Source of the DNA: a virus
Strand: one strand, 5' to 3'
Length of the DNA: 40,253 bases
IMG/VR virus record: IMGVR_UViG_3300009788_000183
Coordinates: 1-40,253 of that record
The position numbers and the translations under genes are program-made. Shown here piece after piece: positions 1-7,232 of this stretch (positions are counted from its first letter, which is position 1; every line of letters begins with the position of its first letter). A model generated the notes under the pieces. The model was not told the DNA's origin. It saw only the letters and a list, made by a program, of their open reading frames with translations, and did no database searches.

Positions 1-1
1 G

Positions 2-298
2 CCACTGTTCCAATGGACCGGCCCCACATCTTTCGTATCTGGCGCTCCGCTAGACCCCCTAAGCGACCTATCAGAATACCGTTTGTACTGTCCTGTCGGT
101 CCTGCAGTGCCCACACAGACGATTTCTAACACAGACAATAGCTTCCAGGCACCCGTTGGGATGTTCCCCTCTGGCGATTATGAGTGTTATATGACGGCTG
201 TAGACACGAACGGGGAAGAATCTGTAGCTTCCAATACAAGGGCTTTCGCGGTGATCTCGGACAGGCCCGGACCCATTGTTATTTTTGAGGTGAATTAG
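2..298 (+). CDS. 5'-truncated virion protein, FN3-like C-terminus
   Basis: The reading frame is open from the window edge to the TAG at 296-298, so only the last 98 codons are seen and the true start lies upstream. The end of the protein has the beta-strand pattern of a fibronectin type III domain (YRLYCPVG, then YECYMTAVDTNGEES, then an ARAF-like final strand). Such domains are common in phage tail and capsid-surface proteins, where they bind carbohydrate or act as spacers. The next gene starts on its stop codon (TAGTG). The structural role is inferred from context. Confidence 0.6.
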   Translation, partial: PLFQWTGPTSFVSGAPLDPLSDLSEYRLYCPVGPAVPTQTISNTDNSFQAPVGMFPSGDYECYMTAVDTNGEESVASNTRAFAVISDRPGPIVIFEVN

Positions 299-663
299 TG
301 CCTAGATGGCTCCACCGAACAACCAAGCAACAGTTGAACTCTGTTTCATCTGCCAGTCTGCCTGAGCCAGAGGTTAACTATATTTTTGAGCCGGACTACA
401 GTGCAGTATCTGGCCAGCCTGTCCGGTATTGGCTGATAACCGGTGACGTTGTTTCATTGGCTGACCAGCCCGCACGAGATGCGATTGATGCAGCGATTGA
501 GTCAGCAAGGCTGGATGGTTTGTCCGATGAAGTGCGCACCGACGATTTGATAAGGGCTATCGCCAAAACCAACCTTGACCTATTCAACGCCGAGAGAGCG
601 GCTAGAGGCGCGTCACAGATTACGGCGATTCAGTACCGCGCTAACGTGCGGGGCAATCTGTAA
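298..663 (+). CDS. hypothetical protein in surface-protein block
   Basis: 121 aa, GTG start overlapping the previous stop and an end that overlaps the ATG of the next gene (TAATG), so it is translationally coupled on both sides. The N-terminal third is Ser/Pro-rich and basic. Residues about 55-105 are predicted helical with alternating Ala/Asp/Arg (DAIDAAIESARLDG, then LIRAIAKTNLDLFNAERAARG). No family was recognised. Its position among beta-rich genes suggests a virion component or assembly partner. Confidence 0.65.
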   Translation: MPRWLHRTTKQQLNSVSSASLPEPEVNYIFEPDYSAVSGQPVRYWLITGDVVSLADQPARDAIDAAIESARLDGLSDEVRTDDLIRAIAKTNLDLFNAERAARGASQITAIQYRANVRGNL

Positions 664-1184
664 TGGCCAGTGGTGACACTTTATTCGTACTAGGACCGCT
701 AGGCTCATCTCCTCCATCAGCTAGCTTTGCCACGTTGGACACGATAGCGGACGCGTCAACCCCAACATTAATTATACCCGTGTTGGATTTCGACGGTTCT
801 GCCGACGAGCACATGGACTGGTTTCTAACTATTCCTAGCCACTACTCAGATACGACAGGCTTTACGTTCTCGTACAAGTACGCTGTCGACGGCACAGACG
901 TTGATATAGTTGAGATAGAGTTTCGCGTGCTGCATATCGACGATTTAGACATCTTGACTGGTGATTTGGGTATTGATACGCAGACCGCCGTTGCAGTTCA
1001 GGACACACCCGCGACCACGCCAATTAACAAAGTCAACTACTCAACAACCGGCACGCTGGCTAAGACTAATTTCGGCGATGCGGTGGCGGCCGATAGAATA
1101 GTCATTCGTGCGACCCGTGATGTGTCAGCCGCAACCAATACTGACGATTTACAATTGTTAGAAATATTAGTAACTGAAACCTAA
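663..1184 (+). CDS. beta-rich hypothetical virion protein
   Basis: 173 aa, ATG start overlapping the upstream stop. The sequence is rich in Thr, Asp and Ile/Val and alternates in a beta-sandwich manner (GFTFSYKYAVDGTDVDIVEIEF, RIVIRATRDVS, LQLLEILVTET). It has no signal peptide or membrane segment. It lies directly before a LamG-like gene, and a head-decoration or fibre-associated role is plausible but unproven. Confidence 0.65.
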   Translation: MASGDTLFVLGPLGSSPPSASFATLDTIADASTPTLIIPVLDFDGSADEHMDWFLTIPSHYSDTTGFTFSYKYAVDGTDVDIVEIEFRVLHIDDLDILTGDLGIDTQTAVAVQDTPATTPINKVNYSTTGTLAKTNFGDAVAADRIVIRATRDVSAATNTDDLQLLEILVTET

Positions 1185-1951
1185 TGGCGGTCAATCTATC
1201 CAACGGCGGACTTGACCACGCCCATTACGGAACGTCGGCATTGGTCGGCGGGTTAGCCACAATGTCTATTGCGGTAACGGTAAATATAACTGCGTTGGCA
1301 GACGCTGAAAGGCTTGTGATGAAGTGGGGCGGGGCTGCTGGCAACAATGTCTTTCTAGTAGCGATGCGTTCTGCCGATGAGATAGGGTTTCTTGTCTCTC
1401 ATGACGGCGGATCTCCACGATACGGAGAGCAGACTACAGACGCTAATTTGACGACGGGGTTACACAGGTTTGTTTTTACCTTTATCGACAACGACGTAAA
1501 TATATACGTCAACGGCGTTGCTGCCGGGATGACTGGATGGCTTGATGAAGGTGCTGTCACATCAATTACCAGCGACACGGGGGTCAATACATCTCTCTGT
1601 CAAGAAATTAACTCAGGGAACCCCGGCATAGATGGTGACTATTCGGAATTTGCGATATGGGGTATAGAACTGGACCCGGCAGTCGCTGTAGCCATTTCGA
1701 GCGGCTTTAGCCCAGAGTTATACCCTACAGGTAGGATTCTGTATGACTCACTGATAAATACAGGCACACCTGGCGATATCGTAGGTGGGATTGCAACGAC
1801 ATTTTCAGGCGCGGTAAACGCCGCTCATCCTTCGGTCTTTCACCCATCTGGTCAAATAATACCGTTCCCTTCTGCAGCGGCACCCGCTACGGCAGGATCA
1901 ATCATCCCCCCGCTGCAGCGCAAGCCGATTAGACACATGCTGGTGAGATAG
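1184..1951 (+). CDS. LamG/concanavalin-like virion protein
   Basis: 255 aa, ATG overlapping the upstream stop. Residues about 25-165 have the jelly-roll signature of LamG/ConA-like lectin domains: RLVMKWGGAAGNNVFLVAM, GLHRFVFTFIDNDVNIYVNGVAAG and a final SEFAIWGIELDPAVAVAIS helix-strand. These domains commonly bind sugars in phage adhesins and decoration proteins. The last 15 residues are Pro/Lys/Arg-rich (PPLQRKPIRHMLVR), resembling the RR-P motifs of the repeat protein at 2853-3701. Carbohydrate binding at the virion surface is an inference. Confidence 0.7.
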   Translation: MAVNLSNGGLDHAHYGTSALVGGLATMSIAVTVNITALADAERLVMKWGGAAGNNVFLVAMRSADEIGFLVSHDGGSPRYGEQTTDANLTTGLHRFVFTFIDNDVNIYVNGVAAGMTGWLDEGAVTSITSDTGVNTSLCQEINSGNPGIDGDYSEFAIWGIELDPAVAVAISSGFSPELYPTGRILYDSLINTGTPGDIVGGIATTFSGAVNAAHPSVFHPSGQIIPFPSAAAPATAGSIIPPLQRKPIRHMLVR

Positions 1952-1992
1952 TGTTAGACTGACTTTCCGCCTTTTCATTGAGGGATTTAAAA

Positions 1993-2460
1993 TTGGGGCG
2001 AATATATTCAGTACAGTTCACAGAGGTTGCGGTTACCGCGCAGCAAGATCTATTCCAAGTCGAGGCCCTAACGGTTCCCGCTGTCTTTCACGCACTCTAT
2101 CTGAGCCAATCCAGTGACGTTGGGGATGCTGCCGCAGAAGGGTTGTCTATCCTCATCAGACGGGTAACAGACGCGGTAACAGACGATCTAGCGACCTCTC
2201 AGGCGGATACTGGGGATGCCACACAAAACGCTGACGTTGCTGTTAACGAAACAACCGAACTGGTTACGGGTGCGGCCACCTATCATTCTGAGGTCTGGAA
2301 CATCGTCCAGGGGCCGTTTATCTGGTTACCCCCCCCGTTACTGCAGCCAAATGCCGTTATCGGTGATGTGATGGTCTTTAACCTGAACACCACACCCGCT
2401 GACTCGATTACCATGTCTGGAACTGTATACTTGAGGAATCTCACTCGTGAACAGGAATAA
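1993..2460 (+). CDS. hypothetical virion protein
   Basis: 155 aa. The TTG at 1993 is chosen because GAGGG lies at 1980-1984 and the protein then begins MGRIYSVQFTEVAVTAQQDLF; an in-frame TTG at 1978 would lack a ribosome site. The predicted protein is all beta (VPAVFHALYLSQSS, FIWLPPPLLQPNAVIGDVMVFNL, SGTVYLRNL) with an acidic Asp/Ala/Thr loop in the middle. It reads like the small jelly-roll decoration or fibre-accessory proteins found near phage capsid genes. No specific family is assigned. Confidence 0.65.
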   Translation: MGRIYSVQFTEVAVTAQQDLFQVEALTVPAVFHALYLSQSSDVGDAAAEGLSILIRRVTDAVTDDLATSQADTGDATQNADVAVNETTELVTGAATYHSEVWNIVQGPFIWLPPPLLQPNAVIGDVMVFNLNTTPADSITMSGTVYLRNLTREQE

Positions 2461-2731
2461 AGTACAGTCTTTTCGAAAGGATGAACTAGAAAACCGGGTT
2501 GCTGCTACCAAACAACGAATGGCGAGATACGTAGGGCAACGTTTTGCCGAAGTACTGGCGGAAGAAATCACGCTGATTGAGGATGTAATCGCCAAAAAAG
2601 AATATGTTCCTTCTTTCAATGAAGACGGCACCCCCCACGATCCCCACGCGACCGCACTTGCAGCCAAACTGCAGTCCAAAGAGCACCAAGAAAAGGTTGC
2701 CGCAAAAATTGCTGCTAAGGCTGCCAAATGA
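2447..2731 (+). CDS. small helical Lys/Ala-rich protein
   Basis: 94 aa, GTG start 14 bases inside the previous gene. It is predicted almost entirely helical, with charged heptad-like stretches (ELENRVAATKQRMARYVGQ, EVLAEEITLIEDVIAKKE) and a C-terminal run of Lys/Ala repeats (KVAAKIAAKAAK). It could be a small nucleic-acid-binding or assembly factor. No family was recognised; overlaps at both ends support translation as part of the operon. Confidence 0.65.
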   Translation: MNRNKVQSFRKDELENRVAATKQRMARYVGQRFAEVLAEEITLIEDVIAKKEYVPSFNEDGTPHDPHATALAAKLQSKEHQEKVAAKIAAKAAK

Positions 2732-2847
2732 GTGATCAAGAAAAAAGACGGGAGCAACAGAAAGCGCAGTTAGCCGATCTGCAAAGACGTGCAGTCCCGG
2801 CCCCACCCGGTATGTTTCGTATACGCACCAACGTCCCCAAAAAGTAG
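2728..2847 (+). CDS. 39-aa basic peptide
   Basis: ATG overlaps the preceding TGA (ATGA). The product starts with a charged helix (SDQEKRREQQKAQLADLQRR) and ends in a short Pro/Arg/Lys tail (FRIRTNVPKK). It has no domain, and its overlap with the upstream gene and clean stop are the main support. Function unknown. Confidence 0.5.
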   Translation: MSDQEKRREQQKAQLADLQRRAVPAPPGMFRIRTNVPKK

Positions 2848-2852
2848 CTTAA

Positions 2853-3701
2853 ATGACCGGCGTATTTAGACGCCGCACGCCGTATACCTTCTTCCAACGG
2901 CGCAGGGTATGGCCTACTGCTGGCGGTGCGGTTGCGTTACCACAGTTTCGACGCCGAGTGCTTCAGCCGCGTTTAGAAGCAGTTACCCCACACGTTTACT
3001 ATCAGCGACGACTCGTTGTAGGCGGTGTTGTTGCCCCAGTTGTCACCGTTGCCCCTCCGATACTTCGTAGGCCAGTACAACACAGAGAAGCCATGGAGCC
3101 GCGCATTGTGTTTTACAACCGATCGAGGGTAACAACGACGGTCACGCCGCCGGCAAGCATTGTTGCACCACCGGCTTACCGCAGACCGCCATTGCCTGCA
3201 ACACGCGCCAAGGTTCGCCCAGAACATCTGTTTTTTCAAAGGCATTACCCGTATTACCTGACCCGGACACCCTCTTTAACCGATACCGCTCCAGATCAAT
3301 TCACCTTTACCGACGTAACAAGCCAGGAACTAGGCGCGTTAATAACCTCAAACACCATTACGATCTCAGGGATTAACTCAACTGCGCCGGTAAACTTCCT
3401 CGAGACAGGTCATCTATCCGGTCAATTTTCCATCAACGGCGCTGCTTTTGCTGATCTGGTTACGACCACCATAGAAAACGGGGATACGCTGCAGCTTAGG
3501 CTGACTTCAGCGGTGCTCCAGAACGAGATCCATTCGATTAACGTTGTTATCGGTGGGGTTGAGGATACCTGGGATGTCACAACGCTGGAGGATTGGACCG
3601 ATCAAGGCGATACAAGCACGATATGGTCTGACCAGAGCAACGAATCAACGACCTGGACTGACCAGCCTAATGAATCGACAACTTGGACCGATGACCCATG
3701 A
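2853..3701 (+). CDS. repeat-rich virion protein with Big-like domain
   Basis: 282 aa, ATG start 5 bases after the preceding stop. Three regions are visible. Residues 1-139 hold about four Arg/Pro-rich units starting near residues 6, 33, 72 and 110 (38-39 aa spacing in the last three), each with an RR(R/P) start and an aromatic-Gln/Asn-Arg motif (FFQRRR, YYQRR, FYNRSR, FFQRH). Residues about 142-242 are a beta-sandwich module of the bacterial Big-like type (FTFTDVTSQELGALITSNTI, VSGIN-like, GQFSING, NGDTLQLRLTS, DTWDVTT). Residues about 248-282 are three and a half copies of a 10-residue repeat W(T/S)DQxxxSTx. Probably a surface or fibre-linked structural protein; the basic repeats could contact capsid or nucleic acid. 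Confidence 0.7.
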   Translation: MTGVFRRRTPYTFFQRRRVWPTAGGAVALPQFRRRVLQPRLEAVTPHVYYQRRLVVGGVVAPVVTVAPPILRRPVQHREAMEPRIVFYNRSRVTTTVTPPASIVAPPAYRRPPLPATRAKVRPEHLFFQRHYPYYLTRTPSLTDTAPDQFTFTDVTSQELGALITSNTITISGINSTAPVNFLETGHLSGQFSINGAAFADLVTTTIENGDTLQLRLTSAVLQNEIHSINVVIGGVEDTWDVTTLEDWTDQGDTSTIWSDQSNESTTWTDQPNESTTWTDDP

Positions 3702-3725
3702 TACAATGCCTGAAAAGGAGGCTTT

Positions 3726-3872
3726 ATGGCTCAAGCAAACGGTAGAAACGACGCGATCATGAAACGGATGATGTCTAGCCCGGGCAAAAAGAAAGAAGCC
3801 CACCTAAAAGATCCGCTCATGCACTCACCCGATCGATCCACCACCCAGGTTATCGGTAAGAAGCTGAAGTGA
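3726..3872 (+). CDS. 48-aa basic peptide
   Basis: ATG follows a strong AAAAGGAGG ribosome site at 3713-3721. The product is Lys/Met-rich and soluble (MAQANGRNDAIMKRMMSS, then a KKK stretch), ending GKKLK. The next gene starts inside its stop codon (GTGA). No family recognised. The excellent ribosome site makes translation likely. Confidence 0.6.
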   Translation: MAQANGRNDAIMKRMMSSPGKKKEAHLKDPLMHSPDRSTTQVIGKKLK

Positions 3873-4072
3873 ACGTGCTGGATCTGCCATACGAGGTGTA
3901 TGTTATCCCTCCACACCTTCGGCAACCAGGCAAACCAGACCCAATCTGTGCTGGTCAAGTCATACATTCCGCATGGGCTAGTCGACCTAGAGCTAGGCTC
4001 TGTGCGATAAAAAACAATGGACTGGTGAAGTTCAATCAAGACAGTCATTACCTCCATGAGAAGCTGAAGTAG
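3869..4072 (+). CDS. hypothetical protein, 67 aa
   Basis: GTG start overlaps the previous TGA by the GTGA junction, and the stop directly abuts the next ATG. The product begins MNVLDLPYEVYVIPPHLRQP and contains PICAGQVIHSAW, and it ends in KLK like its upstream neighbour. It has a mixed alpha/beta character and no recognisable domain. Confidence 0.55.
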   Translation: MNVLDLPYEVYVIPPHLRQPGKPDPICAGQVIHSAWASRPRARLCAIKNNGLVKFNQDSHYLHEKLK

Positions 4073-4450
4073 ATGCAGTTAGTCAATTTCATAAGCGATT
4101 TGGTGATCAACGAAGTTCCGCGAGTTAATCGAGACGAAGTGCAATATCACTGTTTCAGTCCTAAATTCGCACCAATAAGCCCAGACGACGGACTGTTACT
4201 TGAAGATACTGTCGAAACAAGGGTTGTGCCTGTCCACACTCTATCCAAGAGAACAAACGGACAGACTGTCTCCACCTATATTGCCTACAGCAAAGAAGTT
4301 CAGGAATTGCTTGTGATGCCATTCGATGTGATGAAGGAGGAGATTGACGCATTGAGAGCAATAGCTGTCCGGCTCAGGGGTGAACTCGCAGACGTAAAAG
4401 CCCATCCATTCCGTGAATCATGGCGCACCATCAAAGAATGGTTTAAGTAA
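4073..4450 (+). CDS. hypothetical protein, 125 aa
   Basis: The ATG directly follows the previous TAG and the end overlaps the next ATG (TAATG). The N-terminal two thirds are beta-leaning (VVPVHTLSKRTNGQTVSTYIAYSKEV) and the last 45 residues form an amphipathic helix (MKEEIDALRAIAVRLRGELADVK). Probably a small virion or assembly protein from its context. No family recognised. Confidence 0.6.
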   Translation: MQLVNFISDLVINEVPRVNRDEVQYHCFSPKFAPISPDDGLLLEDTVETRVVPVHTLSKRTNGQTVSTYIAYSKEVQELLVMPFDVMKEEIDALRAIAVRLRGELADVKAHPFRESWRTIKEWFK

Positions 4451-4560
4451 TGCCTTTAAAACCACGTCCAGGCGGACCATCAACCGGCAGACGCCAGGTT
4501 AAACGGCGACCTGTTCGCAAAGTAGCGCCTAAACGTGGAACGCGCCGGGGCCGACGGTAA
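4450..4560 (+). CDS. 36-aa highly basic Arg/Pro peptide
   Basis: The ATG overlaps the previous TAA and its own TAA overlaps the next ATG (TAATG on both sides). The product is dominated by Arg, Lys, Pro and Gly (for example RRQVKRRPVRK and GTRRGRR), like a protamine or an arginine-rich nucleic-acid-binding tail. Coupled start and stop codons argue for real translation. Function unknown; it sits just before the packaging genes. Confidence 0.5.
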   Translation: MPLKPRPGGPSTGRRQVKRRPVRKVAPKRGTRRGRR

Positions 4561-4769
4561 TGCAGGTCATTGTTATTCGATATCCTGAAGGCACCCCTCT
4601 CGACTACGATGAGGCATTTGAATTTGCAAAAAACCTGCATGAAACAAAACATGGTGGCATTGTGCTCGTGCCTGATCACGTTAAGTTCGAAATCATCGAG
4701 ATTGAGGGCGATGAACTGCCTGTGGTGTTGGGTACCGCCAATGACAAATCATTATACGGCGTTGCGTAA
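4560..4769 (+). CDS. hypothetical protein, 69 aa
   Basis: ATG start coupled to the preceding stop. A compact alpha/beta protein: strand MQVIVIRYP, helix DYDEAFEFAKNLHETKH, strand GGIVLVPDHVKFEIIEIEG, suggesting a small ferredoxin-like or similar fold. It is the last gene before the terminase small subunit. Function unknown. Confidence 0.6.
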   Translation: MQVIVIRYPEGTPLDYDEAFEFAKNLHETKHGGIVLVPDHVKFEIIEIEGDELPVVLGTANDKSLYGVA

Positions 4770-4775
4770 ACATCC

Positions 4776-5159
4776 ATGGCTAAGACCAGAGCACAAGAGA
4801 ATCGAGCCATTAGGCAAGAGGCTTTACGTGAGCAGTTATCCAATCAGAAGCTAGTCGAGCATGTCGTTGAGCTTGCTAAGAAAATGGAGCAACTGACGGT
4901 ACGTGATGCAGATCACATTGCCAAAAAGATGGAAGACATAGAGGGGCTGGCTGTTTCAACCCAAGTCGCGTTACTTTCAGAGTCAGTAGACTTCGATTTA
5001 AAGAAGTTCAAAGCCGCTGCTGATATCAACATCAAACTGATTGCCAAGTATCTGCCTGACCTCAGAAGCACTGAGTTTACTGGCGATCCCGATAACCCAA
5101 TAGCCTTCAAAGGTGTATCTCTTGAGCGAGTCACAGCAGCTAAGAGTACAGATAGCTGA
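4776..5159 (+). CDS. putative terminase small subunit
   Basis: 127 aa, ATG start. Assigned by position immediately before, and overlapping, the large terminase subunit, and by its helical makeup with a charged N-terminus (RAQENRAIRQEALREQLSNQ), a central helix (VVELAKKMEQLTV) and a C-terminal helix-turn segment (KKFKAAADINIKLIAKYLPDL). Small terminases recognise viral DNA and regulate the large subunit. There is no clear HTH sequence signature, so the identity rests mainly on synteny. The C-terminal 47 bases overlap the terL start region. Confidence 0.6.
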   Translation: MAKTRAQENRAIRQEALREQLSNQKLVEHVVELAKKMEQLTVRDADHIAKKMEDIEGLAVSTQVALLSESVDFDLKKFKAAADINIKLIAKYLPDLRSTEFTGDPDNPIAFKGVSLERVTAAKSTDS

Positions 5160-6513
5160 GCCCTTCGAGCCGCTCTACGATCCTTACAGACACAAGGTAT
5201 TCTATGGTGGGCGCGGCGCGACTAAGTCATGGGAGTTCGCTCGGGCAATACTCGTCCAAGGTGCGGTAAAGCCTGAGCTCACGATATGTGCTAGGGAGTA
5301 TCAGACCTCCATTGAAGACAGCGTACATCGGCTTCTCAGTGAGCAGATACAACGCCTCAACATGGAGAGCTTCTATACTGTCCAAGCCAACATCATCAAA
5401 GGCCTTAACGGGACAGAGATGGTGTTTAAAGGCCTTAAGAACAACATCAACAACCTCAAGTCATTCGAAGGTGCTGATAGAGTCTGGGTTGAGGAAGCGC
5501 AGAACGTATCTGAACGCAGTTGGGATGTGCTTATCCCGACGATACGTAAGCAGGGCTCAGAGATATGGGTGAGCTTCAACCCTGAAGATGAGCTGGACCC
5601 AACCTATCAACGCTTCGTCGTTAACACACCACACGATACTTACTTACGGAAGATCAACTACAACGAAAACCCCTGGTTCTGGGACTCTCCACTCGTTCAA
5701 GAGATGGAGGAATGCAAGAAAACAAACTACAATAAGTATCTCCACATATGGGAAGGTGAGTGTAATACCGATTATGAAGACTCGATCATCCAGCCGGAGT
5801 GGTTCGAGGCAGCTAAAGACTCACGTATCAAACTCGGCTTTGACCCGCGCGGCATCACGGGTATGGGGTTTGACCCCGCTGATACAGGAAATGACGACAA
5901 AGCCTATGCAATCAGGCACGGGAGCGTTGTCACAGCGATCGAGGCATGGTCTGGCGGGGACATCGAAACGGCAATTGATAAGGCTTTTACGACGTCGTTT
6001 GAGCAAAGATTACAATACATCGTCTATGACGGTATCGGCGTTGGAGCAGCGATTAAAGTCGGCCTTAAGGACCGCATAGCAGGCCGTGAGATAGTCGTCA
6101 CCAACTTCATAGGCGGTGAGACTCCCCGGAATCCAGACGAGGTTTACAACGATGACAGATCGAACAAGCAGACCTTTAGAAACCTCAGAGCCCAGTGGTG
6201 GTGGTATCTGCGGGATAGATTTGAGAAGACTTATCGAGCCGTCAACGGGGAGTACATCGACCCCGATGAGCTTATATCGATTTCGACGGAAATTAAGGGC
6301 ATGGCTGATCTCAAATCGGAGCTATGTCGTGTGCAAAGGAAGCGTGGGCAATTTGCCAACACATACATTCAGGTTGAATCCAAAGACGACATGAAGCGCC
6401 GCCAGATGCCCAGCCCTAATAAAGCAGATGCATTGGTCATGTGTTTTGCTAATATGCCGCCCAAGAGCAAGCGAACGCGCAACCACTGGCCTGAGTTAGG
6501 AACCATGGCATGA
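5113..6513 (+). CDS. terL: terminase large subunit
   Basis: 466 aa ATP-driven DNA-packaging motor with nuclease, acting at the portal. Walker A GGRGATKS is at residues 32-39, a Walker B-like RVWVEEA at 123-129 and coupling motif IWVSFNP at 151-157. The RNase H-like nuclease domain shows the three expected acids: D254 in GFDPADTG, D306 in VYDGIGVGA, and D439 in NKADALVMCF. This is the Terminase_3/PBSX-like arrangement. The GTG at 5113 overlaps the small subunit by 47 bases; a TTG at 5122 (LSESQQLRVQ) is an alternative start. The gene ends by overlapping the ATG of a Tat-like small gene. Confidence 0.93.
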   Translation: MYLLSESQQLRVQIAEPFEPLYDPYRHKVFYGGRGATKSWEFARAILVQGAVKPELTICAREYQTSIEDSVHRLLSEQIQRLNMESFYTVQANIIKGLNGTEMVFKGLKNNINNLKSFEGADRVWVEEAQNVSERSWDVLIPTIRKQGSEIWVSFNPEDELDPTYQRFVVNTPHDTYLRKINYNENPWFWDSPLVQEMEECKKTNYNKYLHIWEGECNTDYEDSIIQPEWFEAAKDSRIKLGFDPRGITGMGFDPADTGNDDKAYAIRHGSVVTAIEAWSGGDIETAIDKAFTTSFEQRLQYIVYDGIGVGAAIKVGLKDRIAGREIVVTNFIGGETPRNPDEVYNDDRSNKQTFRNLRAQWWWYLRDRFEKTYRAVNGEYIDPDELISISTEIKGMADLKSELCRVQRKRGQFANTYIQVESKDDMKRRQMPSPNKADALVMCFANMPPKSKRTRNHWPELGTMA

Positions 6514-6719
6514 ACAGACGTAACTTTCTAAGAGGTAGCGCAACAGTCGGTGCTGCTGTGGTAGCGGTCAAGGCTCTGTCAAAGGCCGAGGCTATCGACA
6601 ACGCACAACTCATCGCTGAGATCCCAGAGCCTGATTATACGATGGCCACGTCTTTAGATATGGGCGGCGGCCCTATGATGTTCACTGCATTCAGCGCACC
6701 GAGGGAACACCGTGGCTGA
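6510..6719 (+). CDS. small protein with twin-arginine signal peptide
   Basis: 69 aa, ATG overlapping the terL stop (ATGA). The N-terminus MNRRNFLRGSATVGAAVVAV followed by KALSKAEA fits a Tat signal: RRNFLRG matches the (S/T)RRxFLK consensus, then a weakly hydrophobic Ala/Val/Gly h-region and an A-E-A type cleavage site near residue 28. The mature part is about 40 residues, acidic and Met/Gly-rich. Export by the host Tat system is inferred; the role is unknown. Such an exported micro-protein between terminase and portal is unusual. Confidence 0.65.
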   Translation: MNRRNFLRGSATVGAAVVAVKALSKAEAIDNAQLIAEIPEPDYTMATSLDMGGGPMMFTAFSAPREHRG

Positions 6720-7011
6720 CTACGTAGACCTATACGCAATCATCAGCGACGACACGCTCAGACAGCGGGTAACAGTCGCCACCATCATTGCTGCTGAGGC
6801 CCTAATCGCTGGTTCACCTACTGCTGGCGAACAAAGCTGGGCAGCCGAAGCATTCGACAATCCCAGGGGCGAAGGGCTCAAAGCACTCAGAGGTGTGCTC
6901 GCAGTCAACAACGCGGCCACGATCGCCAACATCCAAGGCGCAACAGACGCCCAGATTCAGACCAACGTAGACGCTATCGTCCCCTCCCTGGTAGTGGCGT
7001 TCAATGCATGA
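6712..7011 (+). CDS. conserved small head-region protein
   Basis: 99 aa, GTG start with GAGGG just upstream, overlapping the previous gene by 8 bases. Soluble and helical, Ala-rich: it starts ADYVDLYAIISDDTLRQRV, then TVATIIAAEALIAG, and ends DAQIQTNVDAIVPSLVVAF. The pattern resembles small proteins seen near terminase and portal genes in podovirus-like phages. Possibly an assembly cofactor. No enzyme motif. Confidence 0.6.
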   Translation: MADYVDLYAIISDDTLRQRVTVATIIAAEALIAGSPTAGEQSWAAEAFDNPRGEGLKALRGVLAVNNAATIANIQGATDAQIQTNVDAIVPSLVVAFNA

Positions 7012-7232
7012 TCATTGAATTTTACAGGCACGGGCTCAACCGGCATGGCAGGCAGAGAGCCTTTATGGCTTGCTGTGACATGCCAGAAGGCGCTTTGCAT
7101 CACAAACATTGCCGAGAGTTCGGGCCAGTTCGGGATGATCGTCAATGGTGGGATAAGCAATCGGTTGAAACAAGGTTGATTGACATGCCTGAATCCGCGA
7201 AGCCCCGAACATCGTCCCGAGAACTTCTCTGA
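7008..7232 (+). CDS. His/Cys-rich hypothetical protein
   Basis: 74 aa, ATG overlapping the preceding stop and ending directly before the portal ATG. The N-terminal half contains several potential metal ligands (FYRHGLNRHGRQ, ACCDMPEGALHHKHCREF), suggesting a small zinc-binding fold, although no standard spacing is present. Function unknown. Confidence 0.55.
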   Translation: MIIEFYRHGLNRHGRQRAFMACCDMPEGALHHKHCREFGPVRDDRQWWDKQSVETRLIDMPESAKPRTSSRELL

